Below, piece after piece: positions 1-11,430 of a stretch of DNA of 64,000 bases; within the stretch, counting starts at the first letter, position 1; each line of letters starts with the position of its first letter. The notes under the pieces were generated by a model. That model saw only the letters and a program-made list of their open reading frames with translations. It was not told the DNA's origin and ran no database searches. Source of the stretch: Ulva prolifera (Eukaryota > Chlorophyta > Ulvophyceae > Ulvales > Ulvaceae); assembly GCA_023078555.1 (NCBI GenBank), contig CM041200.1, positions 868,001-932,000 on the forward strand, given 5' to 3'. Both the position numbers and the translations under genes were made by a program.

Positions 1-2723
1 GCAAAATCTTGTTCGTGGGATTTTCTATTGCGCTTAAAAAATGTACAAAGGGCAGGGAGTGATATCTATTCAAGGTAGCATGCAGATCCGACAGGTTTAA
101 TGTGAGAAACAGATCTGCACGAAGAAAGAATTCAGTGCATGATCCGCTTTGGCCGCTGCAACGAGTAAATACTCCAGGTTGCTGCAATTTGATACAAACT
201 CCCAAGTTACGATAAGAATGTTGCATCACAAATGTGCGCACCTGTGTCACAGTGCGCAATAAAGTACAACCGCTGACATTCTACCATGTAAGGCAGCGAT
301 GATCTGTGAAATTGGATCTGGATGGATTTTCTCTCTTGATGCTCTTGCAACATTCTGCGCCCAAGGGTGGCCATGCCATATGCCATGTCTGCCGTGTGTG
401 TCAGGTCTGCAATGCTATCCAGCAGGTGGCCCACTGCTTTTGGCTCATATGTGATTGTTGTGTTGGCCACATCGATGCAGCATCCAGACAAACCCTACAC
501 CGGTGAATCTTTTGCAACATGCTCAAATGGTAGAGAACAGAAAGCGGGGCAAAATCGGACCACGTTGCCTGGTAAGTGCAGCTGCGCATGAAGAAATCTA
601 GATTGGCCACCAGCACTTTTGGCCCATGGCGGCACCATTGGACTATCAATCACTCGCACAGCTGATTCTGATGAAACATGATCAACCTGCAACCGTGTGG
701 TTTTATGCCCTGCGCAACATTCACACAATTCTACAGGGCACACGCACAAATGTCCCCATGGTGACTAGTACAATCGGGCGGTCATGGAGACACGTTGCGT
801 AACAAGATCAAGCATAAATTCCGGACATATCCATGGTTAAACAGCGCTGGTGCATGGTTGTGAACGGCGCTGGTGCAGGTGACCAGTTGCCTCTCATATA
901 TGCAAACTCTGAGACCCTGCTGTAGAGTCCATGTGGCTGCCAGCACTGCTTATGACATAGAGATCCACTGCAACCTTAAAGGACTCCATCTACCTTGCCG
1001 ATCTGTAGGCGTCCATATAGCCTATTGGGATAGTGTCCCCGCCATTTGTAGGATTGCATGATGGAGGTGAATAGCCGGTCAGGGCAGCAAGCGCACTTGC
1101 AGTCTTTCGATTGATAAATCAGCCGTGCAATGACTGGTCGGACGGTTCAACGGGACTTGTAACATCCAATCCAGCCGAATGCAACAGATCCCGTCGATCA
1201 TTGCCACATCTGTGAATTGCTGACTGTATATGTCGTATTTCAGGCCGAGTCGCGGACATGAGATATCCAACTGGAGGGTCATCAACTTCGTCATATGACA
1301 AGCAGCTGTTCCAGCAAGGAGGTGGTGCATACTCGTCTGGACACTGGAAATTGTACTGGAATCAAGCGATTTCAGACGGTTGCCTGTTGTGTACCAGGCC
1401 AAAAAGCGCAAAAAACAGCTCTGACTTGTGGTCAATTCATGGTCTCTGTCCCACAGGATCACAGCCCCTGTACGCAATCAGCAGACATTGATAGATCATT
1501 CTACCTCTGATGCAGAAAATGCTTTCAGGACCCACCTGGGCGTTTGTTCTGTCGCGCATATTCATCCAGCAACAATGGAAGCTTCCCCAGAAGCTGCGGG
1601 CGCCAACATTGCCCTTCTGAGTACTCGCAGATATGCTGTAGAACACATCGCATTGCATACCGCCACCATGCGGCAGGATCCTTCTGCACTGGCATGGACG
1701 GGCGATGGCAAGCATACACAAGCAGAGAGTGGTACTTCATGTATGCATGCACCACCCGGCATAACACCATCACCTGTGCAGTGCCACACTCCAGCACCAC
1801 GGATTTTGTACGGATTGTAATCTTCGCACAAACCTCCGCGGCCTGGGTTAATTTTGCTGCCTGGTTCCATAGCTTCACACTGGCTTCAATTCCCCAGCGC
1901 CTCAGAACCTTGGACATGCAATCATTGTGCAGGAAGCGGCAAGCCAGGTCAATACCCACAGCCTCAATACGTACACCAGCGCTGCGTAAGTTCATGAAGT
2001 ATTTGCAATTTTTGGCCTGGGCTGGACAAAGTGTGAAGCCCGCAATGAGTAGTTCCAGGCCAACACCTGATGTGGACGTGGGAAGGTTTGTCGGGTATTG
2101 TACATCGCCGAGTCTCGCACCAGCAATGATGCGGATAGAAATATTGCGGAGATTTACGGTCACGCAGTGCGCTGCCATGAACAGCGCCATCGCAGCCGCC
2201 TGGGAGACTATACATTGTGTCAGGCCTTCAAAACATCGAAATGGCCATACTTGTCTGAACAGAAGGCCCTCCACAGCTTTCAGATACCTCAGTCGCTCGC
2301 GCAAGGCGACATTGGGGCCGACGCCTGAAGGGATCTGTTGCACTTCCATGCGCATATGTACATTGTTTAAGCACACAACGATTTGTGGCAGCCTCAGCTT
2401 CAGCAAGTTTGTAAAATCTAAACTGAGGACGACATGCTGCACGTCGCAGACGGAGGCTGATGGAGATGACGCTGGGCTGTTCCGAGTCCAGCATCCCGCT
2501 GGTATGGACAGATTTTTTGCCTCGAGCGTAACTGCACTCAGAGATTGAACTGTGTGGTGAACTCATTCCTCATGCAGTGCATGGTTGGGTTCTCACCTTT
2601 CCGTCCGATCCGACATCGCAAGCCCCGACTCCTCCAGATGTGCCAATACGCCCAGGCCCAGGGCACAACCACGGCACATGCCAATACGAAGCTCACAAAT
2701 GGGAACTGCATCAGTGTGGTCAT
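1..2723 (-). CDS. VPS13/chorein-like bridge lipid-transfer protein, N-terminal part (runs off left edge)
   Basis: Large protein predicted to move lipids between membranes at contact sites. Exon 1 is 2723-2597: ATG preceded in frame by TAG, one hydrophobic helix (around FVLACAVVVPWAWAY), then a basic stretch. Intron 2596-2532; exon 2 2531-1536; intron 1535-1468; exon 3 1467-about 1097; all three keep phase. Exon 2 is rich in alternating hydrophobic strands (KLRLPQIVVCLNNVHMRMEV) and carries DPAAWWRYAM followed by a Tyr/Leu-rich helix, which resembles the WWrYA...Y..LY signature of VPS13 N-terminal regions. Further exon-like pieces at about 650-400 (GPKVLVANLDFFM) and 491-210 (CIDVANTTITYEPKAVGHLL) look like later strands and helices, but their borders are not resolved. 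The usual chorein opening (YV..ld...L.i..w.G) is not seen; a membrane anchor takes its place, so a SABRE/BLTP-type protein is the alternative. The 3' part lies outside the window. Confidence 0.6.
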
Positions 2724-3236
2724 GAGCTATCTCATGATCAACAAAGGTGACACGTGCATCTGGTGTTGCGGCAAGAAAAACGCGACAATGTATTTCACAG
2801 CCCTGGCGGAAGCTCCGAAAGCCGCGACAGCGATGAGAATGTCACTGCGCCGTTGTTCCATCACAAGGCATGAGCCAGTCATCAGAGCAGTCAGACGTAT
2901 GGCTACAGCATGAATGGATCACCGGCCATCATGATCTGTACTGCTACGCGCCCACGTTGCGCAGCTACCTGCCGCGAGCTTTGGCGTTGCGATGTGTGGA
3001 GCGGTGCACGCCGGCCAAATTGGATTCAACAACAGGTGAGCGCATGCGTGGTGCCATGCATGAACCATGCCATGTCTCAACAAGCGCCCAGGTGATCCAA
3101 GTTCAACTGCCATGAACAAAGCATTGTCTGCACGTGAAAATGCGTACCTTCCGTGAGAGTGTGCACCACCCACGCACGGCGCAGGCGAAGAGCGCTGTAG
3201 AGTCTTTCGCTAAGATTTTCGTCCGAACGCTTCACG
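2724..3236. promoter_or_regulatory. Shared upstream region of the VPS13-like gene and F2KP
   Basis: These 513 bases separate two divergent start codons, so both promoters and both 5' UTRs must lie here. No TATA box or other defined element could be assigned. No coding exon is supported inside it. Confidence 0.4.
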
Positions 3237-5768
3237 ATGGCACAGGCCATCATGGAGAACGAAGCCGATGGCCTGCATACTGTTGAGTCTGTTGAGCACA
3301 TCAACAAGTCGTTGAGTCACACTTTATCGAAACGCGGAAGGAAGCCTAGGGGTGCCGCAGGCGTGCAATTTCAGGATCAACAATTGCGGACAGAATTTGA
3401 GCTTGGTGCCAGTCAGCCGACGTCAATGGCGAGTGAGGACGATGTTGGAAACACAGCCGAGATCATGCGCCAAGCATCACGAACGAGCCAAGAGAAGCGT
3501 AAGCTCGTAATCATCATGGTCGGTCTGCCTGGCCGCGGTAAAACTTACCTGTGCAATAAACTAATGTGCTACTTAAATTGGTGCGTCGATCGTGCGGTCC
3601 GTGTTGTATGTTTGAGCTGGGACTACAAAATGAGCTCAGCTGTACACGTCCAGCCTGTTGCGCGTGTCGGAGTTCCACCTGGTTGTAGCACACCACATCA
3701 TATCAAGGCGTTAATAAGAAGCGACTTGTCGCTGCAGGCTTGGTCATACTGCTAAGCATTTCAATGTAGGGGCTTTCCGTCGGAAGTTGGCTGAACCAGG
3801 GCATGATCAGGATGCAAGCTTTTTCGACCACAGAAATCCAGTACGACTCGAGCAGTCAGAACTTTCTGCCTCATCACGCTGGCAACACCTAATGCTACAT
3901 GTGGACATACAGGAAGGTATGAAAACGCGCAACCAGGCACTCAACTTGGCTCTGGACGATCTCATGGATTGGCTTCGAGAAAGTATGGATCCACCCTCCG
4001 CATGTGCATCGCTTCGATCTATGCACGTCTGCTCCTTTAACATGACCCACATGCTGCAGTGTGCAGGGGAAGATCACCAAGTGGCAATTTTTGATGCCAC
4101 CAATTCAACTTTGGACCGGCGGCGATATCTTATCGATCGGTTCCACAACAAAGTCCAATACATGTTTATTGAAAGTATCTGCAACGATGAGGAGACCTTG
4201 ATCAAGAATATGGAACTGAAGCTGAAGTACAGTCCAGATTATGAAAATATGTCGACTGAAGAGGTTGGGACCAGTACGAGCTAACAGGACTCCTTGCATT
4301 CAACCAGTGGCGAAAGCGTCTTCTTTTGTTGCAGGCAATGAAAGATTTCAACGCTAGAATAAAGGAGTATGAGAAAGTATATGTTCCGCTGACAGAAGGT
4401 GAAGGTCACCGCCATGTACACTTCATTCAACTAGTCAACATGGTGACTGGAAGGGGACATATGGATGTCAACCGCATCTCAGGCTATATTCCAGGCAAAA
4501 TTGTGTTCTTTTTGATGCAGGTGTGGGCAGCCATCTTTAACTGATTTTATGATAGCACTGTGGATGCTGACTTTGCCGCAGCTAGGACCCGACTGTAGAC
4601 GTTCACATTGCTGCTGCGATCCATCTGAGTTGCCAGCAATTAATGTGGGTGTGCGTGCCTGGGATTTCGTGCATGTGCAGGTCTGTCGCAGTGGGTTGTC
4701 ATCAAACCGCAGAATATGGCTCACAAGACATGGCGAATCCGAATTCAACCGGCAGGGCCTGATTGGCGGCGATGCTGGTCTCACAGGAAAGGGCAAAAAG
4801 TATGCTCATGCACTTGCACGAGCATTGTGCCATCTCGTGCCGGTTCCTGAAGATGAAGATGAGCTTCTAAGGGTTTCATGCTGGACATCCACGCTGAAGC
4901 GAACTATCCAGACTGCAAAGCATGTTCCGTTTCCAAAGCTCCGATGGAAAGCTCTGGATGAAATACATGCCGGCATCTGTGATGGGCACACATATGAACA
5001 GATCAAGGACAAGTGGCCAGAAACATATGCAGCACGGAAGGCAGATAAGCTGAACTTCCGGTACCCCGCGGGAGAATCATATATGGACGTTGTCCAGCGC
5101 CTAGAGTCAGTGATCATCGAGGTCGAGCGGGAAAGTGAGTCAGTGTGCATAGTCGGACACCAGGCAATTCTGCGTGTACTTTATTCATACTTCATGAAGT
5201 CCAACCGCTTTGAGGTGTGCGTTTTCGGTCAGAATTCAAAGGTAACGCTTCACGTCAGAAACCAGACTGACAAATTTTGGTTGTTCAGATGCCAGAGCTA
5301 CAGATGTCCCTGCACACTTTGATCGAATTAGAACCACGTCCAGATGGAACGATGGTGGAGCGGCGATATAAAGTAAACATTGATGCGAGTGATGATTCAA
5401 AGGTATGCATGCACCTCGCTATCCTGTTGCTCGACTGCTGCGATCACCGCAGCAGTAATTGAGAATGCTGAATTGTGCAGCTCTTTGAGTCTGTCGCGGA
5501 GATCCAGCATCCAGGCTCGCCAGGATCGAATCCTATGGCATCGTATGATCCGATGAAGATGGCACGGGAAACTGCAGAGCAGCAAGCTGAAGCCATCAAT
5601 CCAAGATCGAAGCGAAAGTCAGGACTTTCTGTGAATGTTGATCCTAATCTCAAATGTGATGAAGATGAAGAACCTGAAAGACAGACATTAACAGAGTCAT
5701 TGCGCCAGCTGTCTGTGGCTTCCTGTGCCAGCGAGTGGGTGGACACACGAGCAGCCCGTCCCAGTTGA
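3237..5768 (+). CDS. F2KP: 6-phosphofructo-2-kinase / fructose-2,6-bisphosphatase
   Basis: Bifunctional cytosolic enzyme that makes and breaks the regulator fructose 2,6-bisphosphate. Exons 3237-3580, 3738-3840, 3913-3982, 4067-4263, 4335-4520, 4681-5214, 5289-5402, 5481-5768 give an uninterrupted 611-residue protein. Introns of 72 and 84 nt are multiples of three and can be read through by mistake. Kinase half: Walker A GLPGRGKT (the family usually has GLPARGKT), HFNVGAFRRKL, VAIFDATNST, FIESICND. Phosphatase half: catalytic LTRHGES, TSTLKRTIQTA, DEIHAGICDG and second histidine VGHQAILR, all intact. A roughly 105-residue hydrophilic N-terminus and a C-terminal tail ending in a charged segment flank the core; the N-terminal CBM20-like domain of land-plant F2KP is not seen. 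Length and order match the family. Convergent with ELP5 downstream, divergent from the VPS13-like gene upstream. Confidence 0.95.
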
Positions 5769-6951
5769 ACCACGCAATGACCTTGTATTCAAATGTGCAA
5801 GCTTCATGATGTGGATGTACGAAGGAATTTTGAATTGTCATTGAAGAGCGTGTCACCTTGTATCAACAGTTCTTGTCTACTTGTAGATCCCGGACGGCAA
5901 GAGATATCACTTAAATTTGTGCTGATCGGGGTACTGTGCCAACGTGTGATAAAACATCTGCCTGCGCTCGGCATATCAGGTTGTATGTGCAGCAGGATCT
6001 CACGTAGGGCTGGGTGCCAATTGATGCTCTATCTACAGAAGTCCCACTTTATTATTTGTTTGTATTCAAGCAAGTATTCATTCACCCTGTGAGTGTACAG
6101 TGAGTTCTGAGCATGTCTGCAAGCACTATCTGCACTCGTGGCGTTCTTGTCAGTTTTATACTGGCTCTGCGTGATCAGTTGTTACTCCACCAAGTATGCA
6201 GGCGTGATTTGCCTGTCGACTTCAAAGAATTTGGCAACATTGACATTTTATCCCTTCCCACCAACATGTGTTGTGTGAAGTGATATCGCTTCTGCATCAT
6301 CTCAAAGGTCATGGACCCTTTACCTGCGTTGCAGGTTTGATCAGTCGTCCTTACCCCATGGGTCAAAGGAGCAATTTTCTTTCCAACAATGCAGCCTCAT
6401 GGATGCAGTTGTACAGATCGCAGCATGGGAGCGTTGAACATGGAATTGAGATGTCATGTACCAAGCTTCGCATTTTCACAACACCCGATGCGCTGACCTG
6501 CCAACAGTACCACCTGCTTAGGTCACTGGACGGTGTCAGTCGTGCCGCCTACTTGACCATCGACATGTTCCTGTGACCTTAGACACACCCACCATACACG
6601 AATTCGACGCCCAACACTGCTCGAGTCAGAATAACCTGCTGCGAAGTGCAGGCACACAGTGTACATACTCATCATCGCTGAACACAGATTGCATTAGGAG
6701 GCATTGTAAGTGCAACAGTTACATACGGAAATATTTGTGGCAGTCATCATGATTATGAGTATGTTACATGTTGATTGAAGCGACAAGACAATGGCAGTTG
6801 CTTTTCTTGCCAACACCTGAGCAAGACTCGAGGAAGAGTGCAGATGCGGGCACCTCTGTCACAAGTTGTTCAAGGTGGCCAAGCCCATTGCCCTAGGGTG
6901 GCAATTGGTGCCAACTACATGGCAAGAATGCGCAGGGTGCAGCATTGCATG
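5769..6951. other. Spacer between convergent genes F2KP and ELP5
   Basis: About 1.2 kb between two stop codons; it should hold both 3' UTRs. The short open frames here have no domain, splice or composition support. Nothing else was recognised. Confidence 0.5.
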
Positions 6952-8696
6952 TTACACGTCAAGATCATCGTCGGGGTCTTCGTCAGAGTCACAATCATTA
7001 TCTGAGTCTCTGAAATAGTGGACCACGCCGTTGGTTCCATGTTGATCGAGGTTGGCTGTGGGTGGTAAACCATCGTGCTGCCAAGGTAGGACAACACTGC
7101 CGCGCTGTGCTTTGTCCTGCAAGCACATCCCATGTCTGCCATGCAGATTTTCAGCACACCCGGGCAGTGGGCACGCACCTTCGCTGATAAAGTCAGTTTC
7201 ATAAATCCAGACATCTCCTGTTCGAACTTGCTCTGAAGTTCGCCCCCTTCCCTGTCAGCTTCAGCACAAGATTGTCGTTCTTCTGCACGCAATAGGTCAT
7301 CTGCACAGAATAGGCTGCAGCGATATGCATGCACCCGTGTGAACATCACCTGCGTCTAGAACCGGCTGGACCTTGGACAGGTCCGCACAATGTAAAAAAT
7401 ACAAAATAGTGTATGCAGTCAGGCATGCATGGCTCCACATTCTTATCCATGGGGGCCTTGACAACTTTTATTTCGGTCAACAAGCATTGGAACGTGCATA
7501 TCTGGCCATGCATGTATGAATCTTGTATTGCTGGGATGTGAGACTCTGAAGTGCAGCAATGCAACATCCGCATGCTGTTGATGGACAGACCTGCATGTGT
7601 GCCCAACGTGCCCAATTCCACATGCACGCTACGGAAGTGCAGTACGCTGAGGCCAGAAGGCATGGACACAGGTTGGACCAGCGACACCACAGCAGAAGTC
7701 AGTAAGGTCAGCGACAGGCACCACGCGGTAGCGCAGGCACCTCCAAACACTCGCAGTCTTGTCATGGCTCTAAACGTCAGCATCGGCCACCAAAACAACA
7801 CATTTTAGCAGTGCATACATGTATCCACAGGATATACGATGAGGGCATGCATACTGATCACAGCTGCAACTCGCCAAAACATACCTGACATGCTGTGGTC
7901 TTTCAAATCTGCACAGGCGCTCAGGTGCCCTGACGCCAGCATTGTATACCTGGACAGGTCTACACGCACCCTGCCTGCAAAAAAAGTATGCCCCGAATAC
8001 ACAAAATCTAATCCTAGAAAGAAGCAGCTACATGGCTTTAGAACATCGGATTGGAACCAACTCTGTATCAGCAATACTCACATGCTTTGACATCGTACCC
8101 GAGTGCCTAAGGAATGAACACACTGCCTCAAGATGGACCCGGCGCCCCATCGTGGCAAGTGCTAAGTCCGAATTCAGAGACGATGCAGGCTTCAGCAGCA
8201 AATTGCAAGATGACAGCCTCTGGATTGCTTCTACTTCTGTCTGAGAATGCACTGCAGCCTGAAACAATGCAATTATTCCGTGCACGTGTGGAGACATGCT
8301 GAGCTGCAGCAGAGCCCTGAAGACAGCCCCGAAGCTAAGTAAGAATGACAGCGTTGTTACTGACTCGAATACTATAAGCCTTTGTCGACTTCCAGGATGT
8401 CTTCTCTCGTCAAGGTCCACCGCCCGTTGTATTGCGGACTGTGCATCATCACCAGCACGCAGGCCAACAGCTGTCACGTGAACCTCAGGAGACACAGCAA
8501 CATTGTGGGATGCGATGTCGCTAACACCATCCACATCAATCAGCTGTCGCAATACCATTACAGACGAATGTCTGGTTGTGCAAGCACCCACCATGCTCCA
8601 CAGCATGGAACTGCCCCCCACTGCTCCTTCAGATTCCCATATCGCGCAGACCGCATTGCCTGAAGCATCTTGAAAGTGCCTTGCCACCGGGAACAT
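6952..8696 (-). CDS. ELP5: Elongator complex subunit 5
   Basis: Subunit of the Elp4-Elp5-Elp6 ring of Elongator, needed for wobble-uridine modification of tRNA. Exons 8696-8099, 7974-7885, 7300-7179, 7116-6952 splice in phase to 324 residues (human ELP5 is about 316). Recognisable blocks: a RecA-like core strand LIVFESVTTL followed by VHGIIALFQ (family form: VvDSls.Ll...l.gllH.dlH), the strand SGRVRVDLSRY formed across the first intron, the motif FMKLTLSAKDKAQRG...VVLPWQ formed across the third intron (family: F.L.Ls..er..r..lvLP), and the diagnostic acidic C-terminus EDPDDDLDV, close to the EDPDDDLDI end of animal ELP5. There is no Walker A, as expected. Intron 2 (7884-7301, 584 nt) contains a long but spurious open frame. 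The start at 8696 is the first ATG that fits; an upstream exon cannot be excluded. Confidence 0.88.
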
Positions 8697-10717
8697 TGAA
8701 AGATATGAAATTTTGCTCGTCCGACCGTCTGCGAATGCTTTCTCATGTCCTGTGCTCGACGCAATTTACGGCAATGCCGCTTTCATGAACGCAGCCTGAA
8801 GACTGATGCCGCAGTGATGCGTAACAATGAACTTCACGACCAAGACGGTCGAAACGTCTGCATCCAGGACAGGACGGGCCTCTGGTATAACGACGTCGCA
8901 AAGATTTCGTGACCATTATTGGGAGATAATTGTGAATTCTGTCAGCTTCGGCCTCGCACCAGAGCCGCATGCGGCCGGCAGCAGGCTAAAGGGCAGCAGT
9001 GTGCATAGACAGAGCCTTCGCTCACGTCGTGAGGTATCTCTGTAATCAATCCCCTGAATCGTGCCACTTGGGTCCCAGACGGAGTGGAAGAGTGGGCCTG
9101 GCATTACCAATATGTGCGAGCGGGGCCCATGACAGGCCCTCGACCACAGTCATCAGATCTGGTCCCTGTCACCAAGCAAGTGCATCAGCCATCGCCGGAT
9201 CACCTGCCACAGTATGTCATCGGCAGCCATCGTCCCAAGGCTGTCTCCCAGCAACGCCGCCCACTTAAAATCTCTGTGAGAGGGTACGTTTTCGGCGTAC
9301 GCGACTTGATTGCCCAGCGTGGCTGGAATAGGGTATCTCCATTCAGGAGATAGCCATCGATATGCAGTAGCAGCCATACTCATGTCAGAGATTATATTGC
9401 AGACGGGCTGCAGTTGTCACAGCTGCACGCTCTGCCGATGAGCATGCAGAATCACAGAGAGACGCTAGTAAGGTCGCAAGCCTGCCCATATCCTGGTCTC
9501 ACGTCCGCCGTAGTTGGGGTAAAACCAAGCATCGCAGCCCGATCATCTGTGCTAGTCAGGCTTTGCATTCCTGCACACTACATCAGAGCGCCCCCCCTTG
9601 CACATTTATGCCTGATGCATGAGGACAGCGTGCCGGTGCCGTGTGCCCACTCTGCGCCCCTCCCTCAACACAGCAACAATGCCTGGGGTGGGAGGCACAC
9701 GAGTGGCGCCTGCGCCCGGCCCCAAGGCGTCCAGCTCCCATACATTGTGGCATGGGATGAGCGGAGAGCAACCGTAGCAGGCCAGCCCTCCGCCCCTGCA
9801 CTATCTGGGCCCACGCACACAGGAACAGCCTCAACAGGGGCCCCCACGCCAAACGTCTGCCCTGTTGTAGTCAACAGTCCCATAGAAGCGCAAGCACATC
9901 TGTTCAGATCCTGGGGACATCGTTTCGGACAATGCCAGCGTGGGGATACACGGCGAGGTAGCAAGAGATTTGCACATGCGAAACGTCGCGGTGCAAAGCC
10001 GCATCGACGGCGACCCGCAGCCTCGTTCCCCCGCAAAGCCATGCTTGACGCGGCTGTAGCGCGCGTTCGCAAGCGCTGAGGCCTACATACGCAATGCCGG
10101 CCATCCGCAAATGCATGCCGGATTTCACAGCGTCGGCTCTTCTATCACCTGCTACCACCCCCTCACCCACAACGACATCAGTCGCGTCCGCACCCCTCCG
10201 TAGCGCCTAGCCTTCCCTCGACAACCTCCCGAAAGGTTCTCCTGCGCACCCCGACTGCGCCGTGACGCATGCCGCACATGCTCCCCGAGGCTCCCCCGCA
10301 GTCTGCAACGGGAAGCGCGCCGCTGTCCAGTCCCGACGCAGCACTCCAGTCCGGCTCCTCGGTCACCGCTGCCGCGGACATGCCTGCTCTCTCTGCCATG
10401 CGTCCAGGCACCCTCCCCCGTCACATACGCCACTGTTCTTGTGACCTCCAGACACGCCAGCAGCGCTCTGCAGGGCCTTTTTTCTTCCGGAGGGATTCCC
10501 GCTAGCCTTTTCAAAATTTGAGTGGTACCGCACCGCTGAGGGAAAGCTGCCAGCGGGATGCGCTCGCTATCTCTAGAGGGTATTGGCTTTGACAGCTCAT
10601 TTTCAGCGGCGAAAACCCTTGGCTTCTCCAAGTTCTGGCGGCATTTCTGGGAAAAGCGTCGAGTTCAGCGGGAAACCCGCCGGGCTGTAGAGCACTGCAC
10701 GCCAGATAGGCATCCTG

Positions 10718-10722
<5 letters not shown>
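8697..10722. other. Gene-poor tract upstream of ELP5
   Basis: About 2 kb without a supported gene. The ELP5 promoter should lie just above 8696. An open frame at 9414-10079 (+) encodes a Pro/Ala/Arg-rich protein with a strongly basic end, but has no domain and could be chance in GC-rich DNA or part of an old retroelement given the LINE-like relic downstream. Confidence 0.3.

Positions 10723-10752
<30 letters not shown>
10723..10752 (+). repeat. Homopolymer C tract, 30 C
   Basis: An uninterrupted run of C directly visible in the sequence, followed by TCCCCCG. It could form G-quadruplex or i-motif structures, and its true length may differ from the assembly because polymerases slip on it. Confidence 0.95.
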
Positions 10753-10755
<3 letters not shown>

Positions 10756-10908
10756 CCCGCCTAAGCCATACCCTGCGCCACTCTAGGAGAAGTGAGAACC
10801 CCGAACCCTCCCTTGGGCCACCTTCCGCCGTGCCCGCAATAGCAGCCGCAGCAGCCGCGCCCCTCACAGGGCGCACCCTCCGCGGCAGTCCCTCGCTCCG
10901 CTCAGCAG

Positions 10909-11430
10909 GGCGACATCCTGCTCTCTGTCCGCGGTACGCTGATTGTCAATGACGTGTGCGTCACTCGCCCGCTGACCGAGTCTAATGTCAGCGCCGCAAC
11001 GCTCGATGGCGCCTCGGCAGAGATTGCTGACTAGCACAAGTGCGACCAGTACGGCCGGGCTGGCCCCTTCAGACTACTTCCGGTGTGGCATGAGACGTAC
11101 AGGCGAATCGTCTCGGCTGCATTTGCTTTCCGCAACAGTCTTTCTGACTCGGCTGCAGGCTCTGGCCCCTCCTTGAGTCGGCTGTGTTTGGATACTGCAA
11201 TGCGCAAATATGTCAACGACATTCTGCCGTGTGATCTCTCACCAGGTCCGTGACGCTGCCCCGCTGATGGCACGATATGCGGGCAAAGCTGTATTGGCGG
11301 GACCCACAATCCCGTCCAACGATCTTTCGCTGCTCAGGCCATCCGGCCTGAGCAGCAGGCCGCCCAACGAGATTTCGGTCCGCTAGGGGCCATCGCCTTT
11401 TGGCTTCGAACATCAGCCTGTACAGCTTTT
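10909..11430 (+). pseudogene. Decayed fragment resembling the C-terminal region of a LINE-type reverse transcriptase polyprotein
   Basis: The plus frame starting at 10909 reads GDILLSVRGTLIVNDVCVTRPL, then an Ala-rich helix, then HKCDQYG and FRLLPVWHETYRRI. This order (D-I-l....g..l..DV.Vt.Pl, then K...Y/C...g..F.P...ET.G) resembles the region after the reverse transcriptase in many non-LTR retrotransposons of algae and fungi. The frame is broken by TAG at 11032, exactly where a Lys/Arg would be expected before HKC, and by TGA at 11251, after which the frame shifts. No reverse transcriptase core was found upstream, so it is a 5'-truncated, dead copy if the identification is right. It could instead be chance coding potential in a GC-rich tract. 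Confidence 0.35.

Noticed and set aside
1544..2548. 334-codon plus-strand ORF
   Set aside because: It is antisense to exon 2 of the VPS13-like gene; composition is Ser/Arg/Thr-heavy with no domain, while the minus strand gives a coherent spliced protein.
7346..7801. Minus-strand ORF with a signal-peptide-like hydrophobic start
   Set aside because: It lies wholly in ELP5 intron 2, whose flanking exons join in phase, and it does not join either exon.
9414..10079. 221-codon Pro/Arg-rich plus-strand ORF
   Set aside because: No domain, no splice support, in a GC-rich tract where long frames arise by chance; mentioned only in the spacer entry.
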